Below are positions 1 through 11,154 of a stretch of DNA of 64,000 nucleotides, in pieces (position 1 is the first letter of the stretch; each line of letters starts with the position of its first letter). The stretch comes from Azolla caroliniana (Eukaryota; Polypodiophyta), in the NCBI GenBank assembly GCA_043228905.1, contig JBHGNT010000001.1, positions 3,782,001-3,846,000 of the forward strand. The letters run 5' to 3'. The notes beneath the pieces were generated by a model. That model did no database searches, was not told the DNA's origin, and worked only from the letters and a program-made list of their open reading frames with translations. Made by a program: the position numbers and the translations under genes.

Positions 1-3000
1 TTATTTTGCATAAATTCAACATAAGAATTATTGGTCAAACCCCACTATGTGTGTGTTTGTATTTATATTTATATGTACATATATAGGCATGTATGTATAA
101 GCATATGTACAAATATATATGCACATTACGTGTAATATATCAATGGTCTCTCTATATATAAAAGTCCAATGTGGAAAACATCTATTAGCAACATTTGTTG
201 ACTTGATATATTCATTAAAATTGAATCATTTGATCCAAGTTCATGTAACTCGCTTCATATCATTGCTCAATTAGACCAACTTTATAGCAATGAAAACTCT
301 CCTCCTATTCGTCTAATCTTATGTCAATCTTTAATGCACCATGCAACTGTATGTATCATATACTATATTTTTAATACACATTGTATATAAGTTTTGATCT
401 ACTTCATAACAAACCATGTGAGTTTAAGGATGGCATGGATGCATTATACAATTACAGGAGTCTAGCAACACACATGTGATTGTAAAGAATGGTCCATTAT
501 AATTCTACATGTGGTTCCCTTGTACCCTGTGAGTAGATTTGAGAGTAAACTTAAAGAGTAATTGCTTTTCAATTCGAGCTTGTGCACACTAGCACATTTC
601 TTTTAGACTATGTATAACTTTGTAAATTTGTTTTTTTTTTCAACAAATACATTCTTTAAATAAAAAGCTCTCCATATGTTCAACCAACCGTTAGATTGTG
701 AAAGTGAAATTGTAAGGTATATATGAGATTTCCAAATTTTCTTGCTATTTAGTAAGTTAAAACTTGCAAATTGTTATATGAGATAATATTACCAAGGGCT
801 CATTCATCCATTGGCTATGCTTGCAACACTAACATGTGGACAACTTACAATGTTGCTTTTCATCCTTGGTGGAAAGAGATAACTAGCCATGACTAAAGAA
901 ATCATCATTGAAAAATTTTGCATGTTTAAAATACATCATGTTGTGCATGACCTCTTATTTGCAAATATTTTGATGATTTATCAATTGATCCATAAAGAAG
1001 AGAGATGGTTTCCTCCACCAAGATGGTTTTTTTGGCCCCCTATATTGGAAGGACCCTGATTTTAGATGAGTAAATGCAATTGCTAAGGTAGATATGTGAG
1101 GGCGTTTGCTATTCAATGTGTTGGTTGATGAGGGTATGTTTTCCTATACGAGTTCTTTGTAGCCTTTGGGCATCTTTCCATTAATAGTAAATATCAAGGT
1201 GAATCTTTTATTGAAAAAAAAGAAAGAAAGAGAGATAGTTAGTAGTGAATCATCATGAAGCAAGAAAATTACACAATTCTAGAAATAAATTTAAGGGAAA
1301 ATATCATAGACAATCCATTGCATGTGGGACAAGAGCATTTATGCCACTAATATTTTTCACAATATCAAAATTACCCAAGTGAGATAGTAGGGAGTCTATT
1401 ATGATCATCCTTTGCTTAAATTTGCACAAATAAAGGGTGGGTCAATGCTAGAATGAAGCATGCTAGCGAGGTTATATGATAATTAAAAGTTGGATCTAAT
1501 GATACAACATGATAATCTCATTAAGTTGTATCAATAACCACTTTGTAAAAAGATAACTATGTTGCACCATAATGAATTAATTAGATCTAAACATGTTAAT
1601 TATATGATGATAATCCAATCAAGTTTCCATATCTAAAAAAAACTCAGCCTATGGCATGCACATTTCATGTTTACTTTCTCCCTTATGAATAAGGAGGTTT
1701 TATTCCATGGCCTTATGGGGGATAGTCTTCATAGTAAAAAGCATTCTAGGGGTATAATTGATGTTACAAGGGAGAACTATTTTTTGAAGATTCAATGGAA
1801 AGATGCCCAAAGGCTACAAAGAACTCATACATGAAAACACAACCACCATACCCACATCAACCAACACGTCAAATAGCAAAAGCCCTCACGCAACTAACTT
1901 GGAAACTACATTTACATGTACAAATTTGGGATCCTTTCATAATGGATGGCCGAAAAAGCCACCTTGGTGGAGCATATCTCCACTTTGTTCTCTCCCCCAA
2001 AAAGACGAGCCTTTGGCCACATTTCTTTAAAATGTTGTTGCTTACGAAACACAACATCAGTGAGTTCTAGCATTTTCCTTGAATAAGTACCTAAAGAACA
2101 AATATATGTACTAAATTTAGCATAATGTTGCATTGTCCACAACTTGAGTTCTAAGACCAATAAAAACTTTTCAAACCAAAAACCTTCTTAAACAATAGTA
2201 TGCCCTTTTACTAGTAGTAGCATTAAAAAACCATATGTGTGTTTTAAGTAGGTCCCAATGGTGGCATGCTAATTGCACTTGTTCAAATCTTATATGAATA
2301 TTTGAACAAATTTGTGTGTAGGGGGAGTGTCAAGAAACTTGCAATATTGTTTCTCACAAATAAATATGGATGTGACCGTAAATTTGTTTTCATCAATTAA
2401 TGAGACAAGCGTGTGTGATTTTAGGTTGCTTCTACAAACAATATAATAATTTCGAGTGGTCGTATACTTATCCACCATCAGGAGAATGCATGTATTTCCC
2501 ACAAATGCTACTTTTGTAGCAAGACAAACAAGTAAGACCCATTAAAAGTTGTTAGACAAGCTTTTGAACCGAAATCTAGTAATGACTACTGACCTCATCC
2601 ATCGTTGCAAAGTGTGTGCTTCATCTATTATTTCTGCAATATAAACCAAACTTGATCTTGAAGTTTATGTGCTTTATCCATTCACATGATAAAGTGTGTG
2701 TGCTCACTACATAATTTATGCTAATAAGACAAACATTGAGATCATTTTTGTGAGACCTTAAAATGTCACATAAGAATTTGCTCTAAATCCTTGTGTAGCA
2801 AGATTAGGTAGTTTGTAAACTTATTTGAATGTGTCATCTATTAGTGAGTGGCATAACATGATCTTCATAATTTGGTGAGACAAATTGTGTGGTTCTTGGT
2901 AGGCAATTTGCATAAATAAGATACATTTAAAGATTGCTTTCGTAATAGGTAAAAATTTGACATAGAAAATTGTTGTCAATCATTAGGCAATATGTATTTG

Positions 3001-3550
3001 TATCAAACTTTTCGAGCCCCTTGTTGACGCGAGAGTGGGATAAAGCGTCTCCCTCATCCATCTATCTGTAGATCAATATGTTTGCTCTACTCATAAATGT
3101 GACAATGGTGGGGTCCGCTAGCATGCTACTCGTGTACATAATAGAAGGTCAAAGGATACATTTATAGAGTTTTCATTTTCCCGTAGAAATGGTTTTGTGG
3201 TAGTGTTCGACATTGGAAACCTTAGTCTAATGTTGCCAGAAGGGACCCAAAACTGTTGCATGGTCCATCATCATGTTAACATCATGGGTGGGTCTATGAT
3301 GCACATTGCATACAATGTCATAGGATCAATCAATCATAGGGACTCGAAGGACAATCAATATTAGTCAATTATGCATTGTTGCGTAACTTTGTTGTGTTAA
3401 TGCGAAATCTAGTTACGAGAAGAAAGAGAGACAATTGCTCAACAAACATCGAGACCAACGAGCTTGTTGATTGTGTCATTGACAATGGAATGGGACAAAG
3501 TGTGTTTGTTACGTTATTGACAGAAATAGCGGAAATAGCAAATTTATCTT
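1..3550. other. AT-rich non-coding region
   Basis: No ORF here resembles a known protein, and stops are frequent in all frames. The region holds short TA/GT-rich stretches (about 55-180). Between about 2400 and 3030 there are loosely repeated phrases around the words GACAA and GTGTGTG, which may be an old degenerate tandem repeat. A short stretch near 1010-1060 vaguely resembles a LINE tail, but too weakly to annotate. Confidence 0.6.
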
Positions 3551-3559
3551 AATTACACA

Positions 3560-3760
3560 ACTACCCTCGAGAGCCCACAGTCCAGAGTCCAGACATTTAC
3601 TAGCTTTGATGGCAACGAACATCTAGCGCAAGAAAAAAGCTTGTGAATTTCCTGCTAATCTAGGGTTTTACATTCCTTTTTCTTCTCCTACGCGCGCGTG
3701 CGCACGCAGATTCGTTTCTTCTCTGTCAGGTTTGTCTGACGTTTTTTTTACTATGTGCAT
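3560..3760 (+). promoter_or_regulatory. Possible CHIP promoter/5' leader region
   Basis: A local change in composition, with pyrimidine-rich sequence and an alternating CG/GC run near 3690-3710, stands out in otherwise AT-rich DNA. It lies upstream of the exon-1 array of the CHIP gene, where a promoter or 5' leader would be expected. No clear TATA box or transcription start could be assigned, so this is inference from position and composition only. Confidence 0.25.
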
Positions 3761-3799
3761 CTTCTCTTCCGTGGTAATGATTTAATGGATTCGAGAGTC

Positions 3800-5159
3800 G
3801 GATACTGTCGCTATTTCTTCAGCATGCACAATGTAAGATCAATGAAAACTCACCTCTCCTCTAATAACTGAATCGACGAGTTTCTGCTAAAAAAAGAACG
3901 TTAAAAGAACGTTTGTTGTTGAAGATTTAGATGTTCTGCAATTTCTTCAAAGCATGGAGAATCTGCAGAAACGAATTGGACAAACATTTACCTAACGAAA
4001 GAAATACTCTTAGAAGTTTTAACATTTATTTATTTTCAATCTGTTTAGAAAAAGATGGAGAATGCGCACAAGCAAACACAAATCCTGATCAAGAAAACAT
4101 TTTCCTAATGGAAGAAATCCTGTTAAACGACTAAGCTTTTATCACAATCTATTCTATTCACAAAAATGGAGAATGTGCGCAGACATGCTGAGATATTGAC
4201 GGATCAAGAAACATGTACTTTCAAGAACGAACTTACGTTGAAAAACCATTCTTTGCTTCCTAATCTCCTCAAAAACATAGGGTATGTCCCAAATAATCCG
4301 ATATTCTGAATGATCTAAGGAACTTTTATAATGCCCGTTGAAGGTTTAACTGTTCATTGCTCAGTGATCTCTTAAATAAATGGAGAATATGGACAAACAA
4401 GCCAAGAATCCGAAAGATTAAGGAATCGTTTACTTTGAAAAAAGCCCCATTGAACCGTTGAACTAAATCTGTAACAAGCTCCTATTGAGGCATTGCAATC
4501 TTAAATGAAATGCAGATATGATCAAACAAGATGAGATCCTGGAAGATAAACTGTCTATTGAAGCTTTTACTGAGTTGAGATATATTTGTATTGAAGCTTC
4601 AGCTGACTCAAGAATAGGTTTACTTTTTCTTTCACTTTGTCATCTTTTTAGAAAGACACAGACTGTGCATAGAGACGACGAGAATATAAAAGACCTTTAC
4701 TCAAAGAAAGAATGCATTTCAATACTCTCATGCTTTAGAACATCTTCAAAGACATGCATAATGAAACACAAATAAGCTGAGTTACTAAAAGGAAATTTTT
4801 TCAGCAAGAAAAAATGCATTTCAAAGCTTTCACTGGGCTGAGAGGAGATTCCTGTTGAAGCTCTAACTGACTTGAGTGTAAGGTTCAATTGAAGCTTTAA
4901 CTAAATACTATATAGAAACCTTTATTTTCAAGAAAAAACTCCTGTGAAGGTTTAACTGGATAAAATATAGGGACTTATTGAAGCTTTAACTGAATCCAAA
5001 TCATTTTTGCAATCTCTTCATAAATGTGCAGAATGTGCCATACATAAAAGGAGATTTTGAAAGACCAAGGAAATCTTTACTTCAAGAAAGTATCGCTGGT
5101 GATGTCTTAACTTAATTTGGTATAGGCTTCTGTGAATGCTTTGCATTCTCTTAGAAAAC
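3800..5159 (+). repeat. Degenerate tandem copies of CHIP exon 1
   Basis: About nine imperfect copies of the first coding exon of CHIP lie head-to-tail before the real one. They begin near 3815, 3950, 4053, 4165, 4380, 4510, 4663, 4752 and 5025; the true exon starts at 5160. Each copy repeats a recognisable order: a CTT-rich lead-in, an ATG followed by AAT/TGC-CA words, a GAGAT-TTGAAAGA word, then CAAGGAAA and TTTACTTCAAGAAA. The nearest copy (5025-5100) is the most similar, sharing the whole block from GGAGATTTTGAAAGACC to the lysine-rich end. All have stops or frame breaks. They may lie in a 5' UTR or leader intron, since a TTCTCTTAG acceptor-like site precedes the true ATG. Confidence 0.75.
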
Positions 5160-8100
5160 ATGCACAGTATGCACAATCAAGCGGAGATTTTGAAAGACCA
5201 AGGAAACCTTTACTTCAAAAAAGAACGCTTGACAGCAGCAATTGAAGCTTATACTGAGGTTATGTGTCAGTTTTTATTCTAATGTATCTGATTTTGTTCT
5301 GTTCTCTTAAATTTTCTTGTGCTAAAGCTACTGTTGTGGTTCCTTTTTGCAGGCCATCACGTTGTGTCCAAATGTTCCAACGTATTGGACCAATAGGGCC
5401 CTTTGTCATAAGAAAAAGAAGTGAGTTCCTTAAGACTCTGTCCAGTGGTGTTGCCAGTTTTGATTCTATAAATATGATAATGTCTGTGGGTTTCTTACTT
5501 CTGACAAATTCTTTCGTCTGTTTTATCAGTGATTGGGAACGTGTAGAATCAGACTGTAGGAGGGCCTTGGAGCTGGATAGAAGTTCCCTGAAGGTAAAAC
5601 TAAGAAATCATAGTCTTAAATTGTGCTTTGTTGCTTAACCCTGTAATCACCATGATTCTCCATAGCCAACTCATTAGTGGAAGAGTGAGCCATGGTTTAA
5701 CTTTAATTTGTTGTCACGTGCCTTCTCTGATGTGAGTTCAAGGTTGACGTGTTTTAAGTTAATCTAGGTTCAGTGTTCAGCTCATCTGCTTCATCAAATT
5801 TGCAGATTGCAGATGGATTGAGATTGTTCTCCATGGGCTTGAAAATTATGAAAATATTGTACATTGGAACCAGTGTGGGTTGTGGTGGGATTTGGTATGT
5901 GCCTCAAACAAACGAGCCCATGGGCCTTTGTTCTTTCCTCCTACAGACAATACGCTCCTATCTCATGGAATTTTAAGCTTGTTAGATACTGCAAATACTG
6001 AGCACTTTTAAAAAACAACATAGCACCTGGGATCTGTAGTTGTGTAGGTTCCTGTAGGGATGTGATTTTGATCACATCAATCAGAGACATGTTTTCTTTT
6101 GGACCTCACATATTGATCCTTGCATTATTGAAAGCTAATGCATCCAAAGTACAAATTAGTGGTTGAAAAAGATCTGCACATTCACAATCAAAGGTTGCAG
6201 CACTGTTAGCTACTCGGCTGGGTGTGTTCCCCCAAGGATGTCCTAGGGTTCCTCCAAATTAGTAATACGGAAACATCCCTAAAAATCTCAGTTAGGTTGG
6301 GCACTAGTACATTTTACTATAGGTCTTTATTTACATGTTGAACAGAATTTACAGTTCAAATCATTTTCATGCTGTCAATACCTATGTTGAGTTTTTTATT
6401 TCATCATAAATGTTGATTTCAGTTTCAGTATAACTCTTATTGTTACTATAATTTAGTTAATCAATACATTGAGCCAGAACATAATTATTGATTTGATCAA
6501 AGCTTTAACATAGATAATGTTGACATCTGAAAATTTAAACTTTCTTGGGTTGTGCAATAGGCTTAAGATGTGATTGAAAATAAATCTCAAAAATTTGGTA
6601 ATGGGAGCAAAAGTAATGAGGTAAGCACTAAAAGTGCCACTGATACATGTACCATAAATACCAAAGAAGAGGAAGCCTGTGCTATGTAGGAGGTTGTGGG
6701 GGCACTTGATCATTTTGCATGGTGTAAGCTTACCATTAAATTAGCCCGTCATCAGAAATAGAGAAGCCACTTGTCCTGATGTGAGCCAGAGTGGTATACA
6801 TTCCAGTGAAATGGTGTACTGTACCTTTTAAAAAAACACAAATGAGGCTCTATCCTGGATAGATAGAAGAATTGGCTCTTTTTATGATATTTTTCCTACA
6901 GTTTTATCATGGAAACAATGAAAACAGCTATTCTGTTTTGTGATCATGGAAATGCCGCTTCGCTGCTCTCTGAATACAATATTGAGCCATCTGTAGCCAC
7001 TTCTAGGAACACTCTTTAGATTATCATAAATGCAGAGGGTATACTGTAGCTATTGGTGCATGTATGGAGCCACTATTGGATGCCCTTGGATGATTACTCT
7101 CTAGCCCCATGTGTTGTATGATATGTAATATATCACGCAGCTGATTTGGACAATCCTATTAGGGAGGCATTTTCACTAGCGCTAGCTTACTATCCGCAAT
7201 GCATGAAATATTACAGAAAATAATGATCTAGCTCTGGGTCTCATATATATGTGTGGTAGGGCAGAAAGTACATGTGTTAGGAAGGCATTGGTTAATATAG
7301 GACACTCTTGCATCGGCAAATGTTGGAGACCTCAAACAGTTTTGTCTTGTTAAAATGGTTTTGAGAGTACTTCATTCAGTCCAGTATCTTTTGGTTTGAG
7401 TACTTAATGTGTCATATCATATGATTATGCAATCTCAAAACATTGATTTGTTGTGTTGGAGAATAAACAATTTTGTTTAATGAGCTAGTTCTTTTTATAA
7501 ATTTGTTGAATGATTTATATTAATAACCACATGTTTTTAATAATGGTATATAAAATTATAGATTTAATAATAATTTAGCTGAATAGTTGTAAACCATTTA
7601 AAAAATGTATCGCTTGTGATACTAGAACATACGTAGTAACTTTGGATTCATGATGTGTAGGTTAACTTTTTGTCCATTTTATTTGTGAATTTCATATCTG
7701 ACATGTGTGCTTTGCTTTGCTTTTATAGGCACGCTATATGCTAGGACTTGCTTTGCTGCAAAATAATCAATATGGGGAAGCTGTTAAACAACTTGAGAAG
7801 GTTAGGATACTTTAAATACTGCCTCGATGAAAATGATATTTTCTTCTTCTCGTGATAATGTTTTGAAGAAGACAATAGTTTTTTATATGACATTGTATGA
7901 AGGTACTTCTAAACAATTGTTTAATAAGATATATTTAATTGGTATTCTATGTATCATGAAAGACAAATTGGTTAAGCTTGTGATGCTTTTTGAGCCTTGT
8001 TACTTCCATGTGGTCCTTCGGTGCATTGGAAGGCATATTCTAGAAGTCTTTCTAGTAAATTGCTGTTTTCCAATTTCATTAAATAATGTCCTAATTGATC

Positions 8101-9140
8101 ATAAATGTTTATCGCTTGAATTCAAAGATGAAGTTAAATATTGCCACTGTTTAAATACCCACAACGGACATTAGGCTTGTTACGGCTTTCAGCTTGCTTT
8201 TACCAGGCCTGGTTACCTTAGGTTATTACTTTTAAAATTTTTGTAAAATGGTGTTAAAGTACTATAAGCTAATTTGATGTATACTACCAACAGGCATTGG
8301 AGCTGGGACAATCAGGACCGACACCTAGTGATATGGTAGAAGTGATCTGGTTAGAAGTTGCTAGGGCCAAATATGCAGAATGGGAACGTGCTGCTTTGCC
8401 ACGGATACAGAAACGAAAGGAATTGAGGTGAAATGTGTATATCAAGGCTTGTGGCACTTCTTTTGCTTACACATTCCCATACGAGGCATTGTGGAAATGC
8501 TCTGCAGGGAGTTCTGTGAAAAGGCTTTACAGGAATCATTCAACAAAAATATTGGTAAGGTGATGGGTTCCCAGATTGCAGAAGGTATTCATACTTCTGA
8601 AGCAATACCCACAATGGACATTGAGCTGGAGCAGCCACCAACCTCTGAAGTAGCCAAATTAATGAATAATTATATTGAACAAAAGCAAACTTTAATGGAA
8701 GTTTTTGATAAAGCTTCTATATGTGACACACCATCTGAGGTGTGGAAATCAAAAGATAATCTGAAGCTTGAATTTCTTATCTGCGGGTTTTATTGAACCA
8801 AAGATTCATTATTGCTGAACCTACACAGGTACCCGAATATTTGTGTTGCAAGATAACTATGGATATATACCGCGATCCAGTGGTCACACCAAGTGGGATA
8901 ACATATGAGCGAGCTGTACTACTTGATCATTTGGAAAAGGTATGTTGATGCATCAACTCTTTTAGCATAAGGAAGCTGTATTGCTGTGTCTTCATACTGA
9001 CTTGGTTATTCTAGGTGGGTAAGTTTGATCCTATCACTCGAGTTCCTTTACAAGCTCATCAGCTGAGTCCAAATTTGGCACTCAAGGAGGCTATCAAATC
9101 ATATCTGGCTGAACACAGCTGGGCTTATCAGATGAACTGA
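5160..9140 (+). CDS. CHIP: CHIP, TPR/U-box E3 ubiquitin ligase
   Basis: Eight exons with GT-AG introns give about 301 codons: 5160-5258, 5353-5420, 5530-5593, 7729-7800, 8294-8427, 8508-8739, 8829-8939 and 9015-9140 (TGA). All junctions keep frame. Exons 1-5 encode three TPRs (about residues 5-106; motifs DQGNLYFKK, YWTNRALCHKK, DCRRALELD, YMLGLALLQNNQYGEA). These bind the EEVD tail of Hsp70/Hsp90 in the family. A charged helical linker follows (about 107-222). Exons 7-8 encode the U-box (about 224-297; VPEYLCCKIT, RDPVVTPSGITYER, VGKFDPITR), which recruits the E2 and ubiquitinates chaperone clients in the cytosol. Length is close to other plant CHIPs. An in-frame second ATG at 5169 is an alternative start. 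The 2.1-kb intron 3 contains nothing recognised. Exon structure is inferred from protein similarity and splice sites, without transcript evidence. Confidence 0.93.
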
Positions 9141-9770
9141 AGTACATATCCTCTTTGATGCATGTGCTTGCATTCTCGATACCTCTATTGTGGTAAACAC
9201 AGAAGAGAGATGGTGAAAGTGACATCTGTGTGAGAGTCATCCAAATTGCCTTAGGCTGGCAAAGGAATAGTCTTTTTGGTTTCCTGGTCAGATCCTGGAT
9301 GTTTTGGAATGCTTAATTTTTTCGTGATATGTATCAGGAGCAGGAGGAATCAACTTGGCCAAGCTCGTTCATTTTCAGGCAGCCAAGTCTTCTCTAAAAG
9401 GGTTTGTAGCTCAGCCCAATAGTGTATTTTGAATTTAAATGTTTGGTAGATTTCATCCATACCATTTGACTTACCCCTATAAAATAGACTTGATGTTTGT
9501 AGGTTCTATTCAAGTGCATTTCCAGTTATATAATTGGATCTGCAGATCATATTTCCACTCAGATTCCATGAATGTCAATCAATGATTATTTTATGAACTT
9601 AACCCTGTGTTTCTGAATATATGGTGCTACGCCATTGTAGGTGGCATTGCAATTTTTTTATGCTGTTGATAAATGTTTGATAAAGGCAAGTAGTTTAGAC
9701 ATTTCCATGTTTGAATAGTTTAGTCTGTATCAGGGAGAATGTACAAAATTTCACAGAATGGGACTTGTTT
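9141..9770 (+). other. CHIP 3' flank
   Basis: This non-coding sequence follows the CHIP stop and probably includes its 3' UTR. A single poly(A) signal could not be singled out, and there is no ORF with recognisable similarity. Confidence 0.4.
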
Positions 9771-9779
9771 AATATCATG

Positions 9780-10280
9780 GAAATGTACTATGCCAAAATT
9801 TCTCATTCCCTGAAATATAGTGCTCTACTCTACAGCATGCCAGCTAATAACTTTTGCAATTTCTAACATATGGTTAATTGTAGAGAGTTCGTAAACAAAT
9901 CAAGAGAATTTTTCTTAATGATGCCAACGGCATGGGCAGCAAAAACAGATTGAATATACCATCAAATCAAATTCTCTTGCTGTATGGAGCTGGGTTTCAC
10001 AAAAATTCTCGTTCCCTGGCCTGGATTACTCTGATCTACAGCATCCTGGCAGCAAAAACAGATTGAATATACCATCAAATTAAATTCTCTTGCTGTATGT
10101 TGCTGGGTTTCACAAAATTTCTCGTTACCTGACCTGGATTACTCTGATCTACAGCATCCTGGCTAATAGCTTTTGCGATTACTAACATCTGTTTTATTGT
10201 AGAGTGTTTGTAGGGCAATACCAAGAGAAAATGTTCGATGAATAATGAGCGCATGTTTCTCCATATAATTTAAAAGCAAT
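9780..10280 (+). repeat. Tandem repeat downstream of CHIP
   Basis: Two near-identical units of about 112 bp run from about 9938 and from about 10050. Both read GCAAAAACAGATTGAATATA, then a CAAATTCTCTTGCTGTATG-like word, then GCTGGGTTTCACAAAA, then TACTCTGATCTACAGCATCC. A third, more diverged copy precedes them (about 9785-9900, with CTCTACTCTACAGCATG and an AGCTAATAACTTTTGC block). That block recurs after the second unit at about 10160. A last partial copy (GCTGCATAGAGCTTGGTTTCACA) is near 10290. Confidence 0.85.
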
Positions 10281-10299
10281 TCGTTTTGCTGCATAGAGC

Positions 10300-11150
10300 T
10301 TGGTTTCACATTAGGTTGTTGTCTTTCTGTTTATTCTAATGAAGCATTTTTTGTCGTATTACTTACATACCAGAAACTATACCCTTTTTCTTGAAATTTG
10401 GGTTGATAATGTGGCATTTTTACTCTGTTTAGTTTTCCAAAATCCTGGATTTACATTTTCCTTCAGATATGTTCTTTGTTTTTCATTTCCAAGTTTTCTC
10501 CATACTGATCTATTTCAAAAAGCTTTTTGCATTGCAATAAGGTCATTACGAAAGAAGAGAGAGAGAGCAAGTGAAAATCTCTCCTTGGTGGAGTGTTTGT
10601 CTTGCCTATTGGCATTTAACATGTCCCAATACCCATCCTTGTAGTTGGTAGGTGACCATACTCCATTTTGATACCTATTGCAAGTAGTGTTTTTCACATG
10701 TTTATTAACATAAGGAGATAGCATATTGCAAAAGAAGATATGTACACATTGTGTGGAAAACCAAGTGGTTAGGTAGAAAATGGTTGAAGTCAAAGGTTGA
10801 TTAGAATTAGTATGCTTATGAGCTGGTTAGATGACCTTAGAAGCAAATGCTTCTGTCCTTCCCATTTGTAATGTGAATATTGTTTGAATTTGTAAAAATG
10901 CACAACATATGCAAAGTATATACCTTAGAACCAACGAGACACTTCCCATAATCCAATAGCCAATGGGTTAAATATAAAGCAATACAAACTCAGGAGCAGC
11001 TGTTATGTAGTAGCTCTTACGAAACTTTTGTTGTTCACATAAATTGGTACATGCATTTATTCATTCATAGGATGGCATCTAATCAGCCATTCTATAGATG
11101 ATATAATAAATGCTTAACCCTTTAGTCTCTGAATTTCAATTGATTTTGTT
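10300..11150. other. Intergenic, nothing recognised
   Basis: This is AT-rich sequence between the convergent CHIP (+) and PPR (-) genes. Short ORFs are present on both strands but none resembles a known family. The part nearest 11150 is presumably the 3' UTR of the PPR gene. Confidence 0.5.
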
Positions 11151-11154
11151 TTCT

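Noticed and set aside
1010-1220. Possible LINE tail (PPRWFFWPP-like reading followed by an A-rich run)
   Set aside because: Similar to 26740 in a few residues only. Too short to support.
1795-2160. Overlapping ORFs of 60-91 codons on both strands
   Set aside because: Short, overlapping, in AT-rich DNA and without recognisable motifs.
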